This document shows, piece after piece, positions 23,425-31,981 of a stretch of DNA of 64,000 bases (position 1 is the stretch's first letter; each line of letters begins with the position of its first letter). The notes under the pieces were generated by a model. It had not been told where the DNA came from and made no database searches. It was given only the letters and a program-made list of their open reading frames with translations. Origin of the DNA: Streptomyces griseoviridis. Its GTDB lineage: Bacteria > Actinomycetota > Actinomycetes > Streptomycetales > Streptomycetaceae. The stretch spans positions 1,888,001 through 1,952,000 of the forward strand of contig NZ_CP029078.1 of the NCBI RefSeq assembly GCF_005222485.1, written 5' to 3'. Both the position numbers and the translations under genes were made by a program.

Positions 23425-26034
23425 TTACCGCGGAGTCATGCGCTCGGCGACGTCCGGGTGCTCCTCGACCCAGGCGGCGACCGCTTCCTCCACCTTGCCC
23501 TGACCCTTCGCGTTGATCTCGCTCTCCAGGCTGCCGAGTTCGTCCTCGCTCATCCTGAACTTCTTGATCCACTCGGTGAGTCGGGGGTACTGCTCGGGGA
23601 ACTTCTCGTTGGAGATGGTGCGGATCGTGTTGCCCTCGCCGAAGAGTTTCTTGTCGTCCTTCAGCTTGGTCAGCTCGTAGCGGCTGTAGGCCCAGTGCGG
23701 CGACCACAGCACGACCGCGACCGGCTCCTTCTTGGCGACGGCCCGCTTCAGCTCGGCCAGCATCGCCGGCGTGGAGCCGTCGACGACCTTGTACTCCTTG
23801 TCCAGGCCGTAGCCGGGCAGCACCTTCGTCTTCAGCAGGTTCATCTCACCGGTGCCGGGCTCGATCCCGATGATCTTCCCGTCGAAGGTCGACGCCTTGC
23901 CCTTGAGGTCCTCCAGGGAGTCGACGCCCTTCACATAGGACGGGACGGCGACCTCGAGGGACGTCGGCTCGTACCAGGTGCCGAGATCCTTGAGCTTGTC
24001 CTTGCTCTTGTCCCAGTAGTTCTGCTGCGCGTACGGCAGCCAGGCGTCGAAGTTGAGATCGAGGTCACCGGCGGCCAGCCCCGTGTAGACGGGACCGACG
24101 TCCATCTGCTTCAGGTTCAGCTTGTAACCGCGCTTCTCCAGCACGTTCTTCCACAGATACGTGACGGCGACGTCCTCGTCCCACGGGAACCAGGCGACGT
24201 TCACGGTCCGCTTGGTCTCGGCGCCCGCCTTGGCGTCCGCCACCGGGGCGAGCTTGTCGACAAGGCCCGGGTTCTTCTTCAGCCAGGTGCGCACGGCGTC
24301 CTGCTGCTTGCCCTTGCCGACCTTGTTGATCTCGGCCTCAAGACTGGTCAGCTGCTTCTCGTCCAGCTTGAAGTCCTTGAGCCAGCCGCCGAGGACCGGG
24401 TTCTCGTCCGCGAGCCCCTTGCGGGACAGCGTGTGCACGCCGTCACCCTCGCCCCAGGCGCCCTTCGGGTCCTTGAGCTTCTTCAGGTCGTAGTCGTTGT
24501 ACGCCCAGTGCGGCGACCACAGCGGAACCACGATGGGCTCCTTCTTGCTGATCGCGCGCTTCAGCTCGGCCAGCATCGCCGGCGTGGAGCTGTCGACGAC
24601 CTTGTACTCCTTGTCGAGGCCGTACTCCTTGAGGATCTTGCTCTTGAGCAGACCCGTCTCACCGGCGCTCGCCTCGATACCGGTGATCTTCCCGCCGAAG
24701 GTGGCGCCCTTGCCCTTGAGGTCGGCGAGGGAGTTGATGTCCTTCATGTACGCGGGGACGGTCAGCTCCAGGGACGTCTGGTCGTACCAGGCGCCCAGGT
24801 CGTCGAGCTTGCTCCCGTACTTCTTCCAGTACTCCGCGTGCGTCGTCGGCAGCCAGGAGTCCGTCTCGAAGTCCACGCTGCCCTGCGCGAGCGCGGTGTA
24901 CAGCGGACCGGCGTCGAACTGCTTGGCGTCCACCTGGTAGCCGCGCTGCTCCAGGATCTCCTTCCACAGGAACGTGGAGGCGACGCCCTCGTCCCAGGGG
25001 ATGTAGCCGATGGTCAGCTTCTTGCCCTGGCCGACGTTCTTGCCGTCGGCGACCTCCGAGGAGTCGCCCGAGCCGCCGAACATCCCCATGCCGCCGGCCA
25101 CCAGCGCCAGCACCACGACACCGATCACGGCGATCTGCGGGCTCGGCCGGTACGACCAGAGCTTCACGCCCTTGGCGGCACGGGCCCGCGCCGCGGCACG
25201 CCGGCCGAGCGGGGAGACCTGGGTGCCGAGCGCGCCCGTCATCCGGTCGAGGTAGATCGCCAGGATCACGATGGCGACACCGGCCTCGGAACCGAGGCCG
25301 ACGTCCAGCTGGCCGATGGCCTGGTTGACGTCGCCGCCGAGGCCGCCGGTGCCGACCATGCCGGCGATGGCGGCCATCGAGAGGCCGAGCATGATGACCT
25401 GGTTGACGCCGGCCATCACGGTCGGCAGCGCCAGCGGGAGCTGGACCCGCAGCAGGGTGTCACGGGGCGAGGTGCCGAACGCCTCGGCGGCCTCGACCAG
25501 TTCCTTGTCGACCTGCCGGATGCCCAGCTCCGTCATGCGCACGCCGGGGGCGAGCGCGAAGATCAGGGTCGCGACGATGCCCGCGGAGGCGCCGGTCCCG
25601 AAGAACAGGATCGCCGGGATGAGGTAGATCATCGCGGGCAGGGTCTGCATGAAGTCGAGGACCGGCCTGACCAGGCCGGAGACCCGGTCGGAGCGCGCGG
25701 CCCAGATGCCCACCGGCACCGAGACCACCAGCGCGATGATCGTCGCCACCAGGACGAGCGACAGGGTCACCATCGCGTCGTCCCACAGTTCGAGGGAGTC
25801 GATGAAGGCGAATCCGACGAAGGTGAGGACACCGGCCAGGGTGCCGCGCAGCCAGAACGCGAGGACCGCGAAGATGCCCGCGAGCAGCAGCGGTTCGGGC
25901 GCCTGGAGGACGGCGTTGATGCCGTCGTAGGTGCCCGTGCAGATGGTCTTGAAGAACTCGAACAGCCAGTTCACATGGGCGAGCAGCCAGTCGACGGTGT
26001 CGTTGACCCAGTCGCCGAGCGGAATCCTAGGCAC
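23425..26034 (-). CDS. betaine ABC permease fused to two substrate-binding domains
   Basis: An 869-residue fusion. Residues 1 to about 300 are a ProW/OpuAB permease with several membrane helices and the EAA-type loop ELVEAAEAFGTSPRDTLLRVQLPLALP. A further membrane helix (about 310-330) leads into two tandem OpuAC substrate-binding domains (about 345-600 and 605-869). Each has the aromatic pattern for a quaternary ammonium ligand: PWDE, WLP and LWSPHWAY. The domains differ at many positions, so the duplication is not recent. The product imports glycine betaine or related osmoprotectants. It overlaps the ATPase stop by 8 bp. Confidence 0.95.
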   Translation of the reverse strand: MPRIPLGDWVNDTVDWLLAHVNWLFEFFKTICTGTYDGINAVLQAPEPLLLAGIFAVLAFWLRGTLAGVLTFVGFAFIDSLELWDDAMVTLSLVLVATIIALVVSVPVGIWAARSDRVSGLVRPVLDFMQTLPAMIYLIPAILFFGTGASAGIVATLIFALAPGVRMTELGIRQVDKELVEAAEAFGTSPRDTLLRVQLPLALPTVMAGVNQVIMLGLSMAAIAGMVGTGGLGGDVNQAIGQLDVGLGSEAGVAIVILAIYLDRMTGALGTQVSPLGRRAAARARAAKGVKLWSYRPSPQIAVIGVVVLALVAGGMGMFGGSGDSSEVADGKNVGQGKKLTIGYIPWDEGVASTFLWKEILEQRGYQVDAKQFDAGPLYTALAQGSVDFETDSWLPTTHAEYWKKYGSKLDDLGAWYDQTSLELTVPAYMKDINSLADLKGKGATFGGKITGIEASAGETGLLKSKILKEYGLDKEYKVVDSSTPAMLAELKRAISKKEPIVVPLWSPHWAYNDYDLKKLKDPKGAWGEGDGVHTLSRKGLADENPVLGGWLKDFKLDEKQLTSLEAEINKVGKGKQQDAVRTWLKKNPGLVDKLAPVADAKAGAETKRTVNVAWFPWDEDVAVTYLWKNVLEKRGYKLNLKQMDVGPVYTGLAAGDLDLNFDAWLPYAQQNYWDKSKDKLKDLGTWYEPTSLEVAVPSYVKGVDSLEDLKGKASTFDGKIIGIEPGTGEMNLLKTKVLPGYGLDKEYKVVDGSTPAMLAELKRAVAKKEPVAVVLWSPHWAYSRYELTKLKDDKKLFGEGNTIRTISNEKFPEQYPRLTEWIKKFRMSEDELGSLESEINAKGQGKVEEAVAAWVEEHPDVAERMTPR

Positions 26035-27109
26035 GGGCCACCACCTTGCCGCCGCCGCGCGGGGAGTCGCAGGCGGCGGGACCGGCCTGTTCGTCGCCGA
26101 TGAAACCGACCAGCCGCTGCCTCGGGACGACGCCCACGACGTGGTGCTCCTCGTCGAGGACGGCGACCGCGTGGGTCAGCCGGGCGCTGATCGCGCAGAG
26201 TTCGGTGAACGGCGTGTCGGGCGTCGCCGTCTCGCAGTCGCAGTCGGCCTCGTCGCCGCGCAGCTCCGTCTCCATCACGGCGCCCGCGGTGAGCACCCGG
26301 GAGCGGTCGACGTCCTGGATGAACGAGGCGACGTAGTCGTTGGCCGGGCGGATCAGGATGTCCTCGGCGCTGCCGGTCTGCACGATCCGGCCGTCCCGCA
26401 TGACGGCGATGCGGTCACCGAGCCGCATGGCCTCGTTGAGGTCATGGGTGATGAACACGATCGTCTTCTTCAGGCTCTGCTGGAGCTGGAGGAGCTGGTC
26501 CTGCATGTCACGGCGGATCAGCGGGTCGAGCGCGCTGAACGACTCGTCCATGAGCAGCAGGTCGGCGTCGGTGGCCAGCGCCCTGGCCAGGCCGACGCGC
26601 TGCTGCATGCCGCCGGACAGCTCGTCGGGCCAGGACTGCTCCCAGCCTTCGAGTCCGCACAGGGCCAGCGCCTCGCCGGCGCGACGCTCGCGCTCGGCGC
26701 GGGGCACGCCCTGCACGGCCAGGCCGTAGGCGGCGTTCTCCAGCACACTGCGGTGCGGGAAGAGCGCGAAGTGCTGGAAGACCATGCTGATCTTCTTGGC
26801 GCGGACCTCGCGCAGGGCGCGGTCGTCGAGCCCGGTGAGGTCGTCCCCGTCGAAGCGGACCTGCCCGGAGGTGGGCTCCAGCAGGCCGTTGAGCATGCGC
26901 AGGAGCGTGGACTTGCCGGACCCGGACAGCCCCATCACGACGAATATCTGGCCCGGTTCGACCGTGAAGGAGGCGTCGATCACGGCGGCGGTGGTGCCGT
27001 CGGAGCGCAACTCCTCGCGATCCGCTCCTTTCTGGAGCCGTTCTACTGCTTCGTCGGGACGTCTGCCGAACACCTTGTACAGGTGCTGGGCCTCAAGTCT
27101 GGAGGACAC
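26027..27109 (-). CDS. proV: glycine betaine/proline ABC transporter ATP-binding protein
   Basis: A 360-residue ABC ATPase of the ProV/OpuAA type. Walker A is MGLSGSGKST, then the Q-loop FQHFALFPHRSV, the signature ELSGGMQQRVGLARAL, Walker B LLLMDESFSALDP and the switch His FITHDLNEAM. The last 90 residues form a CBS-like regulatory segment (LTHAVAVLDEEHHVVGVVPRQRLVGFI), preceded by an unusual Cys/Asp/Glu stretch DEADCDCETATPD. GTG 27109 is supported by GAGAGG 5 nt upstream and by the conserved LEAQHLYKVFGRRP. It is co-transcribed with the permease/binding-protein fusion and is probably induced by osmotic stress. Confidence 0.93.
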   Translation of the reverse strand: MSSRLEAQHLYKVFGRRPDEAVERLQKGADREELRSDGTTAAVIDASFTVEPGQIFVVMGLSGSGKSTLLRMLNGLLEPTSGQVRFDGDDLTGLDDRALREVRAKKISMVFQHFALFPHRSVLENAAYGLAVQGVPRAERERRAGEALALCGLEGWEQSWPDELSGGMQQRVGLARALATDADLLLMDESFSALDPLIRRDMQDQLLQLQQSLKKTIVFITHDLNEAMRLGDRIAVMRDGRIVQTGSAEDILIRPANDYVASFIQDVDRSRVLTAGAVMETELRGDEADCDCETATPDTPFTELCAISARLTHAVAVLDEEHHVVGVVPRQRLVGFIGDEQAGPAACDSPRGGGKVVARA

Positions 27110-27301
27110 GCGAACCTCTCGTCTCGGCGGCAAGGAAGGGAGACGACAGCGCCGCGCACCACTGGTCAGTTGAATGAGCAACCGGTATCGCTCCGAGGCG
27201 GCGCCTGCCCTGACCGGTCCGGACCAAACACATGAGTGATTCAGGTCACATTGCAGGGGAACGGAGCACGTCACACGCCGTCCGTCGCCGGGGGCGGTGA
27301 C

Positions 27302-27323
27302 TGTCAGTGGTGTGCGGCATGAT
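27302..27323 (+). promoter_or_regulatory. PafBC-type DNA-damage promoter, exonuclease
   Basis: TGTCAGTG (27302-27309), 8 bp, then CATGAT (27318-27323), matching the RecA-independent damage promoter TTGTCRGTG-N8-TAnnnT apart from C for T at the first -10 base. Seven nt later comes GTG (27331), placing the transcription start on the start codon. Confidence 0.75.
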
Positions 27324-27330
27324 GCGGGAC

Positions 27331-28251
27331 GTGACCGGACGATTGATGCTCCTCGACACCGCCTCGCTCTACTTCCGCGCCTACTTCGGCGTCCCGGAGT
27401 CCGTGAAGGCCCCCGACGGCACCCCCGTGAACGCCGTGCGCGGACTCCTCGAATTCATCGACCGCCTGGTCAAGGACCACCGGCCGGACTCCCTCGTGGC
27501 CTGCATGGACGCCGACTGGCGCCCCCAGTGGCGGGTCGACCTGATCCCCTCCTACAAGGCGCACCGGGTCGCCGAGGAACAGCCGTCGGGCCCGGACACC
27601 GAGGAGGTCCCCGACACCCTCTCCCCGCAGGTCCCGATCATCGAGTCGGTCCTCGACGCGCTGGGCATCGCCCGGGTGGGCGTCGCCGCCTACGAGGCCG
27701 ACGACGTGATCGGCACCTTCACCGCGCGGGCCACGGGACCGGTCGACATCGTCACCGGCGACCGCGACCTCTACCAGCTGGTCGACGACGCCCGCGGGGT
27801 ACGGGTCCTGTATCCCCTCAAGGGCGTCGGCAGCCTCCAGCTCACCGACGAGTCGACCCTGCGCGAGAAGTACGGCGTGGACGGCCGCGGCTACGCGGCC
27901 CTCGCGACCCTCCGCGGCGACCCCAGCGACGGCCTGCCCGGCGTCCCCGGCATCGGCGAGAAGACGGCCGCGAAACTGCTCGCCGAGTTCGGTGACCTGG
28001 CCGGGATCATCGCCGCGATCGACGACCCGAAGGCGAAGCTGACACCGTCGCAGCGCAAGCGCCTCGACGAGTCCCGCCCCTACCTCGCGGTGGCGCCGAA
28101 GGTCGTCAAGGTCGCCGACGACGTCCCGCTCCCGGACGTCGACCCGGCGCTCCCGCACACCCCGCGCGACCCGGCGGCGGTGGCGGAGCTGGGCACCCGC
28201 TGGGGCCTGGGCGGCTCACTGCACCGCCTGCTCACCACCCTCGACGCGTAG
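27331..28251 (+). CDS. 5'-3' exonuclease (FEN/PIN-like)
   Basis: A 306-residue nuclease related to the N-terminal domain of DNA polymerase I. Metal-binding Asp residues appear in MLLDTASLYFRAYF, MDADWRPQWR, AYEADDVIGTF and VTGDRDLYQLV. A helix-hairpin-helix DNA-binding segment follows (GLPGVPGIGEKTAAKLLAEFG). It would remove RNA primers or flaps in replication and repair. ATGs at 27319 and 27322 lie inside or at the edge of the -10 of the damage-type promoter, so GTG 27331 (TGRLMLLDT) is the better start, on a leaderless mRNA. Confidence 0.93.
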   Translation: MTGRLMLLDTASLYFRAYFGVPESVKAPDGTPVNAVRGLLEFIDRLVKDHRPDSLVACMDADWRPQWRVDLIPSYKAHRVAEEQPSGPDTEEVPDTLSPQVPIIESVLDALGIARVGVAAYEADDVIGTFTARATGPVDIVTGDRDLYQLVDDARGVRVLYPLKGVGSLQLTDESTLREKYGVDGRGYAALATLRGDPSDGLPGVPGIGEKTAAKLLAEFGDLAGIIAAIDDPKAKLTPSQRKRLDESRPYLAVAPKVVKVADDVPLPDVDPALPHTPRDPAAVAELGTRWGLGGSLHRLLTTLDA

Positions 28252-28414
28252 CAGCGGCGCGGTCGAAGCGGAGGGGCGGCACGGACCACACGCAGGGGCG
28301 GCACGTTCGTCGCGGAGCGACGCAGTCGGCACGGAGCGTGTCTCCCCAGCCCCCGGCGGGGGCGCGTGCCTCCCCCGCCCCGGCAAGGGCGCGCGCCTCC
28401 CCCGCTCCCGACCG

Positions 28415-28429
28415 GAGAATGGCATTCTC
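28415..28429. promoter_or_regulatory. 15-bp palindrome of unknown binder
   Basis: GAGAATGGCATTCTC is a 7-1-7 inverted repeat about 90 bp upstream of the iron box. It resembles Fur/Zur-type operators in form, but it does not match the Streptomyces Zur consensus I know. Confidence 0.4.
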
Positions 28430-28516
28430 ATCAGCCGGAAAAGGGCCTCTTCCCCCGGTAGGGATTCATCTCCCGCACCGAGGGGGACTCGGCCGGAGAG
28501 TAGGGGAAGATGCTAA

Positions 28517-28532
28517 CTTAGGTTTACCTAAG
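28517..28532 (+). promoter_or_regulatory. DmdR/IdeR-type iron box
   Basis: CTTAGGTTTACCTAAG is a perfect palindrome matching the half-site TTAGGT/ACCTAA of actinobacterial iron repressors (DmdR1, IdeR, DtxR). It is 22 bp before the start codon of the siderophore-interacting protein, so the gene is likely de-repressed under iron limitation. Confidence 0.88.
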
Positions 28533-28553
28533 CAAGGCAACAGGGAGGCCGCC

Positions 28554-29399
28554 ATGGCAGAACGCCCGGCACGCAAGCCGCGCACACCCCACTCCGCGCA
28601 GGTCGTCCGCACCGAACGGCTGACACCCCACATGCAGCGCGTGGTGCTCGGCGGCGAGAGTCTGGGCGGGTTCGCGGCGGACACCTGCACGGACCACTAC
28701 GTCAAACTCCTGTTCCCGGCCGGGGGCGCCGTCTACCCCGAGCCCTTCGACATGGAGCGCATCCGCGCCGAGTTCCCCCGCGACCAGTGGCCGGTGACCC
28801 GCACCTACACCGTCCGGGACTGGAACGCCGAGCAGCGCGAGATGACCCTCGACTTCGTCATCCACGGCGACGAGGGCCTCGCCGGACCGTGGGCGCAGCG
28901 CGTCAAGCCCGGCGAAACGGTCCTGTTCATGGGCCCCGGCGGCGCCTACACCCCCGCACCCGACGCCGACTGGCACCTCCTCGTCGGCGACGAGAGCGCC
29001 CTGCCCGCCATCGCCCGCTCCCTCGAAGCGCTGCCCGCCGGCGCACGGGCCCACGCGTTCGTCGAGGTCTCAGGACCCGAGGAGGAGCAGAAGATCGACT
29101 CCGACGTCGAGGTCACCTGGCTGCACCGCGGCGACCGCCCGGTCGGCGAGCCGCTCCTCGACGCCGTGCGGGCACTGGAATTCCCCGAGGGCCGGGTGCA
29201 CGCGTTCGTGCACGGCGAGGCCCACTTCGTCAAAGAACTCCGCCACCTGCTGCGCGTCGAGAAGGCGTTGCCGCGCGAGGACCTGTCGATCTCCGGCTAC
29301 TGGCGGCTCGGCCACAACGAGGACGGCTGGCAGGCCTCCAAGCGGGAGTGGAACGCGCGCATCGAGGTGGAGCAGGAGGGCGCGGCGCCCGCCGCGTGA
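28554..29399 (+). CDS. siderophore-interacting protein (ferric-siderophore reductase)
   Basis: A 281-residue SIP-family flavoprotein that reduces ferric siderophores with NAD(P)H to release iron in the cytoplasm. The FAD-binding barrel has RTYTVRDWN and the FVIHGDEGLAGPWAQRVKPGE region. The NAD-binding half has DWHLLVGDESALPAIARSLE, VEVSGPEEEQ and the conserved end SISGYWRLGHNEDGW. ATG 28554 is supported by AGGGAGG 5 nt upstream. The frame reading from 28338 crosses the iron box and is rejected. Confidence 0.95.
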   Translation: MAERPARKPRTPHSAQVVRTERLTPHMQRVVLGGESLGGFAADTCTDHYVKLLFPAGGAVYPEPFDMERIRAEFPRDQWPVTRTYTVRDWNAEQREMTLDFVIHGDEGLAGPWAQRVKPGETVLFMGPGGAYTPAPDADWHLLVGDESALPAIARSLEALPAGARAHAFVEVSGPEEEQKIDSDVEVTWLHRGDRPVGEPLLDAVRALEFPEGRVHAFVHGEAHFVKELRHLLRVEKALPREDLSISGYWRLGHNEDGWQASKREWNARIEVEQEGAAPAA

Positions 29400-29509
29400 C
29401 CCGTCGAGAGCGGCGGCGCCCCGACCGGCCCGCCGCCGCCTCCGCAGGCCGGGGGTGCGCGGGCCGCGGCACGGACGCCTGACGCCGTCTGAGCCCGCCC
29501 CGCACCTCG

Positions 29510-29515
29510 TACGCT
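29510..29515 (+). promoter_or_regulatory. candidate -10 for leaderless RluA-family gene
   Basis: TACGCT ends 7 nt before the ATG at 29523 and no ribosome-binding site is present, consistent with a leaderless transcript. Confidence 0.4.
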
Positions 29516-29522
29516 GACCGCC

Positions 29523-30473
29523 ATGACCCGCAGCCGCCGTGTGCCGCCCGCTCCCCTGCCCCAGCGCGAGGGCGTCGACCCGGTACGGGTGCGCCTGCCG
29601 GGCGACGGCGCCTGGGCCACCGTCCGGGAGCACCTGACCCATCGGCTGTCGGCGGATGCGGCCGTCATCGCGGAGATGTTCGAGCAGGGGCGGATCGTCG
29701 CGGCGGACGGGCGGCCCGTGGCCTCCGACGCCCCCTATGTGCCCGGCATGTTCGTGTGGTTCCACCGCGATCTGCCCACCGAGGTGCCCGTCCCCTTCGC
29801 CATCGAGATCGTCCACCGCGACGACCACCTCGTCGTCGCCGACAAACCGCACTTCCTGGCCACCGTCCCGCGCGGCAGCCATGTCACCGAGACCGCCCTG
29901 GCCCGGCTGCGCCGCGACCTCGGCCTGCCGGCGCTGGGCGCCGCGCACCGCCTCGACCGGCTCACCGCGGGACTGGTCCTGTTCACGGTTCGGCCCGAGG
30001 AACGCGGCGCGTACCAGTCGCTCTTCGCCGACCGGCGGGTGCGCAAGGAGTACGAGGCGATCGCACCCCACGATCCGGGGCTCGCGCTGCCCAGGACCGT
30101 GCGCAGCAGGATCGTGAAGGAGCGCGGGGTGCTCGCCGCCTACGAGACGGACGGCGAGCCCAACGCGGTGACCCGGGTCGAACTCGCCGAGCACCGGCGG
30201 GCGGACGGGCTCGGCCGCTACCGCCTGACCCCGACGACCGGCCAGACCCACCAGCTGCGCGTCCATATGAACGCCCTCGGTGTGCCCCTCCTCGGTGACC
30301 CGCTGTACCCCGTGGTCACCGGCCCCGTACCGCCCGGCGACTTCCGGCGTCCGCTCCAACTGCTGGCACGGACACTGGAGTTCACCGACCCCATCACCCG
30401 GACCGAGCACCGCTTCCGCAGCACCCGCACGCTCGACGCCTGGTCGTCGTACCCGCGCTGGGCCGGTCAGTAG
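29523..30473 (+). CDS. RluA-family 23S rRNA/tRNA pseudouridine synthase
   Basis: A 316-residue pseudouridine synthase. The catalytic Asp is D145 in AHRLDRLTAGL, with the second motif RVRKEYEAI and the third RYRLTPTTGQTHQLRVHMNALGVPLLGDPLYP. A weak S4-like N-terminal segment (LTHRLSADAAVIAEMFEQGRIVAADG) may help RNA binding. It isomerises uridine in structured RNA; the exact site is unknown. The 3' end overlaps the convergent P450 gene by 7 bp. Confidence 0.92.
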   Translation: MTRSRRVPPAPLPQREGVDPVRVRLPGDGAWATVREHLTHRLSADAAVIAEMFEQGRIVAADGRPVASDAPYVPGMFVWFHRDLPTEVPVPFAIEIVHRDDHLVVADKPHFLATVPRGSHVTETALARLRRDLGLPALGAAHRLDRLTAGLVLFTVRPEERGAYQSLFADRRVRKEYEAIAPHDPGLALPRTVRSRIVKERGVLAAYETDGEPNAVTRVELAEHRRADGLGRYRLTPTTGQTHQLRVHMNALGVPLLGDPLYPVVTGPVPPGDFRRPLQLLARTLEFTDPITRTEHRFRSTRTLDAWSSYPRWAGQ

Positions 30474-31945
30474 CCGCGCCACCAGCCCACGAGCCGCTGC
30501 CAGAGCCCGAGTCGCGGCTGCGGCTCGGGCGCCGGCTCCCGCGGCGGGACGACGGGCTCGGGCGGTTCGGCCGGCGGGCGGGGCCGCGCGGCGGCAGGCA
30601 CCCCGACCTGCCAGGTGGCGCGCGGCGCGGGCAGCGGCTTCTGGCTCGGCCTGGCCAGGACGTCCTGCTCCGGTTTCGGCGCGAAGAACACCGGCAGCTC
30701 CACCAGGTGCCGGGAGGCGATCGACTGCGTCCACCGCAACTCGTCCTCCGGGACGGCGAGTTGCACATCGGGCAGCCGCATCAGCAGCGCGTCCACCCCG
30801 GTGCCGGCGATCCCGCGGGCGATGTCCTGCCCCGGGCACTCGTGCGCCCCGCCACCGAACGCGAGATGCGAACGGTTGCCCTGCATACCGGCGTCGAGGT
30901 CGGGCCTGACCCGCGGATCGACGTTGCCGGGAGCGATCCCCAGGAGCAGCCCGTCACCCTTGCTGATCCGCTGACCGCCCAACTCGGTGTCGTGCTTGGC
31001 GAAGTAGGCGAAGATCGTGCTGAACGGCGGCTCGTCCCACAGCGACTGCTCGACCGCCTCGGGCACCGTCATCTGGCCGCCGCTGAGCTGCGCGCGGAAC
31101 CCGGGCTCGGTGAGGACCACCCGCAGGACGTTCGCGAGCAGGTTGACGGTGGCCTCGTAGGCGGCCATCAGCACCAGCCAGAGGTGCTTGGTGACCTCGT
31201 CGTCGGTGAGGGCCGCCGGGTCGGTGACGAGCCGGCTCGCGAAGTCCTCCTCGGGGTGCGCACGGCGCCGGGCGGTGAGCCGTTGCAGGGCGTCCAGCAC
31301 ATAGCCCTGGCTGGCGATCGCCGTCTCGGTGCCCTTGAGCATGTCGCGGGCGGCCTCCACGATCCGGTCGTTGTACTCCTCGGGCATGCCGAGGATCTCG
31401 CACAGCACGGCCATCGGCAGATGCTCGGCGAACTCACCGACCAGATCGGCGGTGCCCCGCTTGCAGAACGCGTTGACCAGGCGCTGGGTGGCGCGGTTGA
31501 TGTACCGGCGGATACCGCGGTGGTCGATGGTCGCGATGGCACCGGTGACCGCGCCCCGCAGCCGCAGATGCTCGTCGCCCTCGGCGTGCGAGCAGATGGG
31601 CTCCCACGCGATGTGCGGCATCAGCGGGTGGTCGGGCTTGACCGTGCCGTCGAGGAGCGGACCCCAGATCCGGCTGTCGCGGGTGAACTGCGAGGGCGTG
31701 CGCACCATGTGGAGGTTCTCGGCGTGACCGAGGACCACCCAGGCCGGCACATCGTCGTGGAGCAGCGCGGGCGCCACCGGGCCGTGCTCCTCGCGCAGCC
31801 GCTCGTACAGGGCGTCCAGGTCCTCCGCCTCGGGCCCGTAGAGCCGGTGCAGCCCGCCGGGGCCCGTGCCGTGGGCGGGGCAGCCGGGCGGCGGGGCGAG
31901 CGCGAGGTCGTCCGTTCCGGTCGGGGAGGTGTGTTCAGACGTCAC
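30467..31945 (-). CDS. rarE: CYP157-type cytochrome P450 of the rar conservon
   Basis: A P450 of about 492 residues. The haem-ligand Cys is in FGGGAHECPGQDIARG (about C370). The K-helix, where nearly all P450s have ExxR, reads EQSLW (about residues 299-303), as published for CYP157 family members. The I-helix region (LVLMAAYEATVNLLANVL) lacks the usual acid-Thr pair, so ordinary mono-oxygenation is doubtful. A Pro-rich C-terminal tail ends in WQRLVGWWRGY. GTG 31945 is favoured by GGAG 8 nt upstream; GTG 31954 is the alternative. It is the last gene of the rarABCDE set. Confidence 0.9.
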   Translation of the reverse strand: MTSEHTSPTGTDDLALAPPPGCPAHGTGPGGLHRLYGPEAEDLDALYERLREEHGPVAPALLHDDVPAWVVLGHAENLHMVRTPSQFTRDSRIWGPLLDGTVKPDHPLMPHIAWEPICSHAEGDEHLRLRGAVTGAIATIDHRGIRRYINRATQRLVNAFCKRGTADLVGEFAEHLPMAVLCEILGMPEEYNDRIVEAARDMLKGTETAIASQGYVLDALQRLTARRRAHPEEDFASRLVTDPAALTDDEVTKHLWLVLMAAYEATVNLLANVLRVVLTEPGFRAQLSGGQMTVPEAVEQSLWDEPPFSTIFAYFAKHDTELGGQRISKGDGLLLGIAPGNVDPRVRPDLDAGMQGNRSHLAFGGGAHECPGQDIARGIAGTGVDALLMRLPDVQLAVPEDELRWTQSIASRHLVELPVFFAPKPEQDVLARPSQKPLPAPRATWQVGVPAAARPRPPAEPPEPVVPPREPAPEPQPRLGLWQRLVGWWRGY

Positions 31946-31981
31946 GGGGGTCACTCCGAGGAAGATCCGGTGGGGCGGTGG

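Larger units (their letters stand above)
28252..28553. other. intergenic region with palindrome and iron box
   Basis: About 300 bp. The first half is C-rich, with two copies of a gcgcgc/gtgcctcccccgc motif (28360-28405). A 15-bp near-perfect palindrome, GAGAATGGCATTCTC, is at 28415-28429, and an iron box is at 28517-28532 just before the siderophore-interacting gene. No coding potential is seen. Confidence 0.6.

Noticed and set aside
22626..23516. 296-residue plus-strand frame in the gap before the betaine transporter
   Set aside because: Arg/Ala/Pro-rich, crosses a strong terminator hairpin and overlaps the transporter gene antisense; no recognisable domain.
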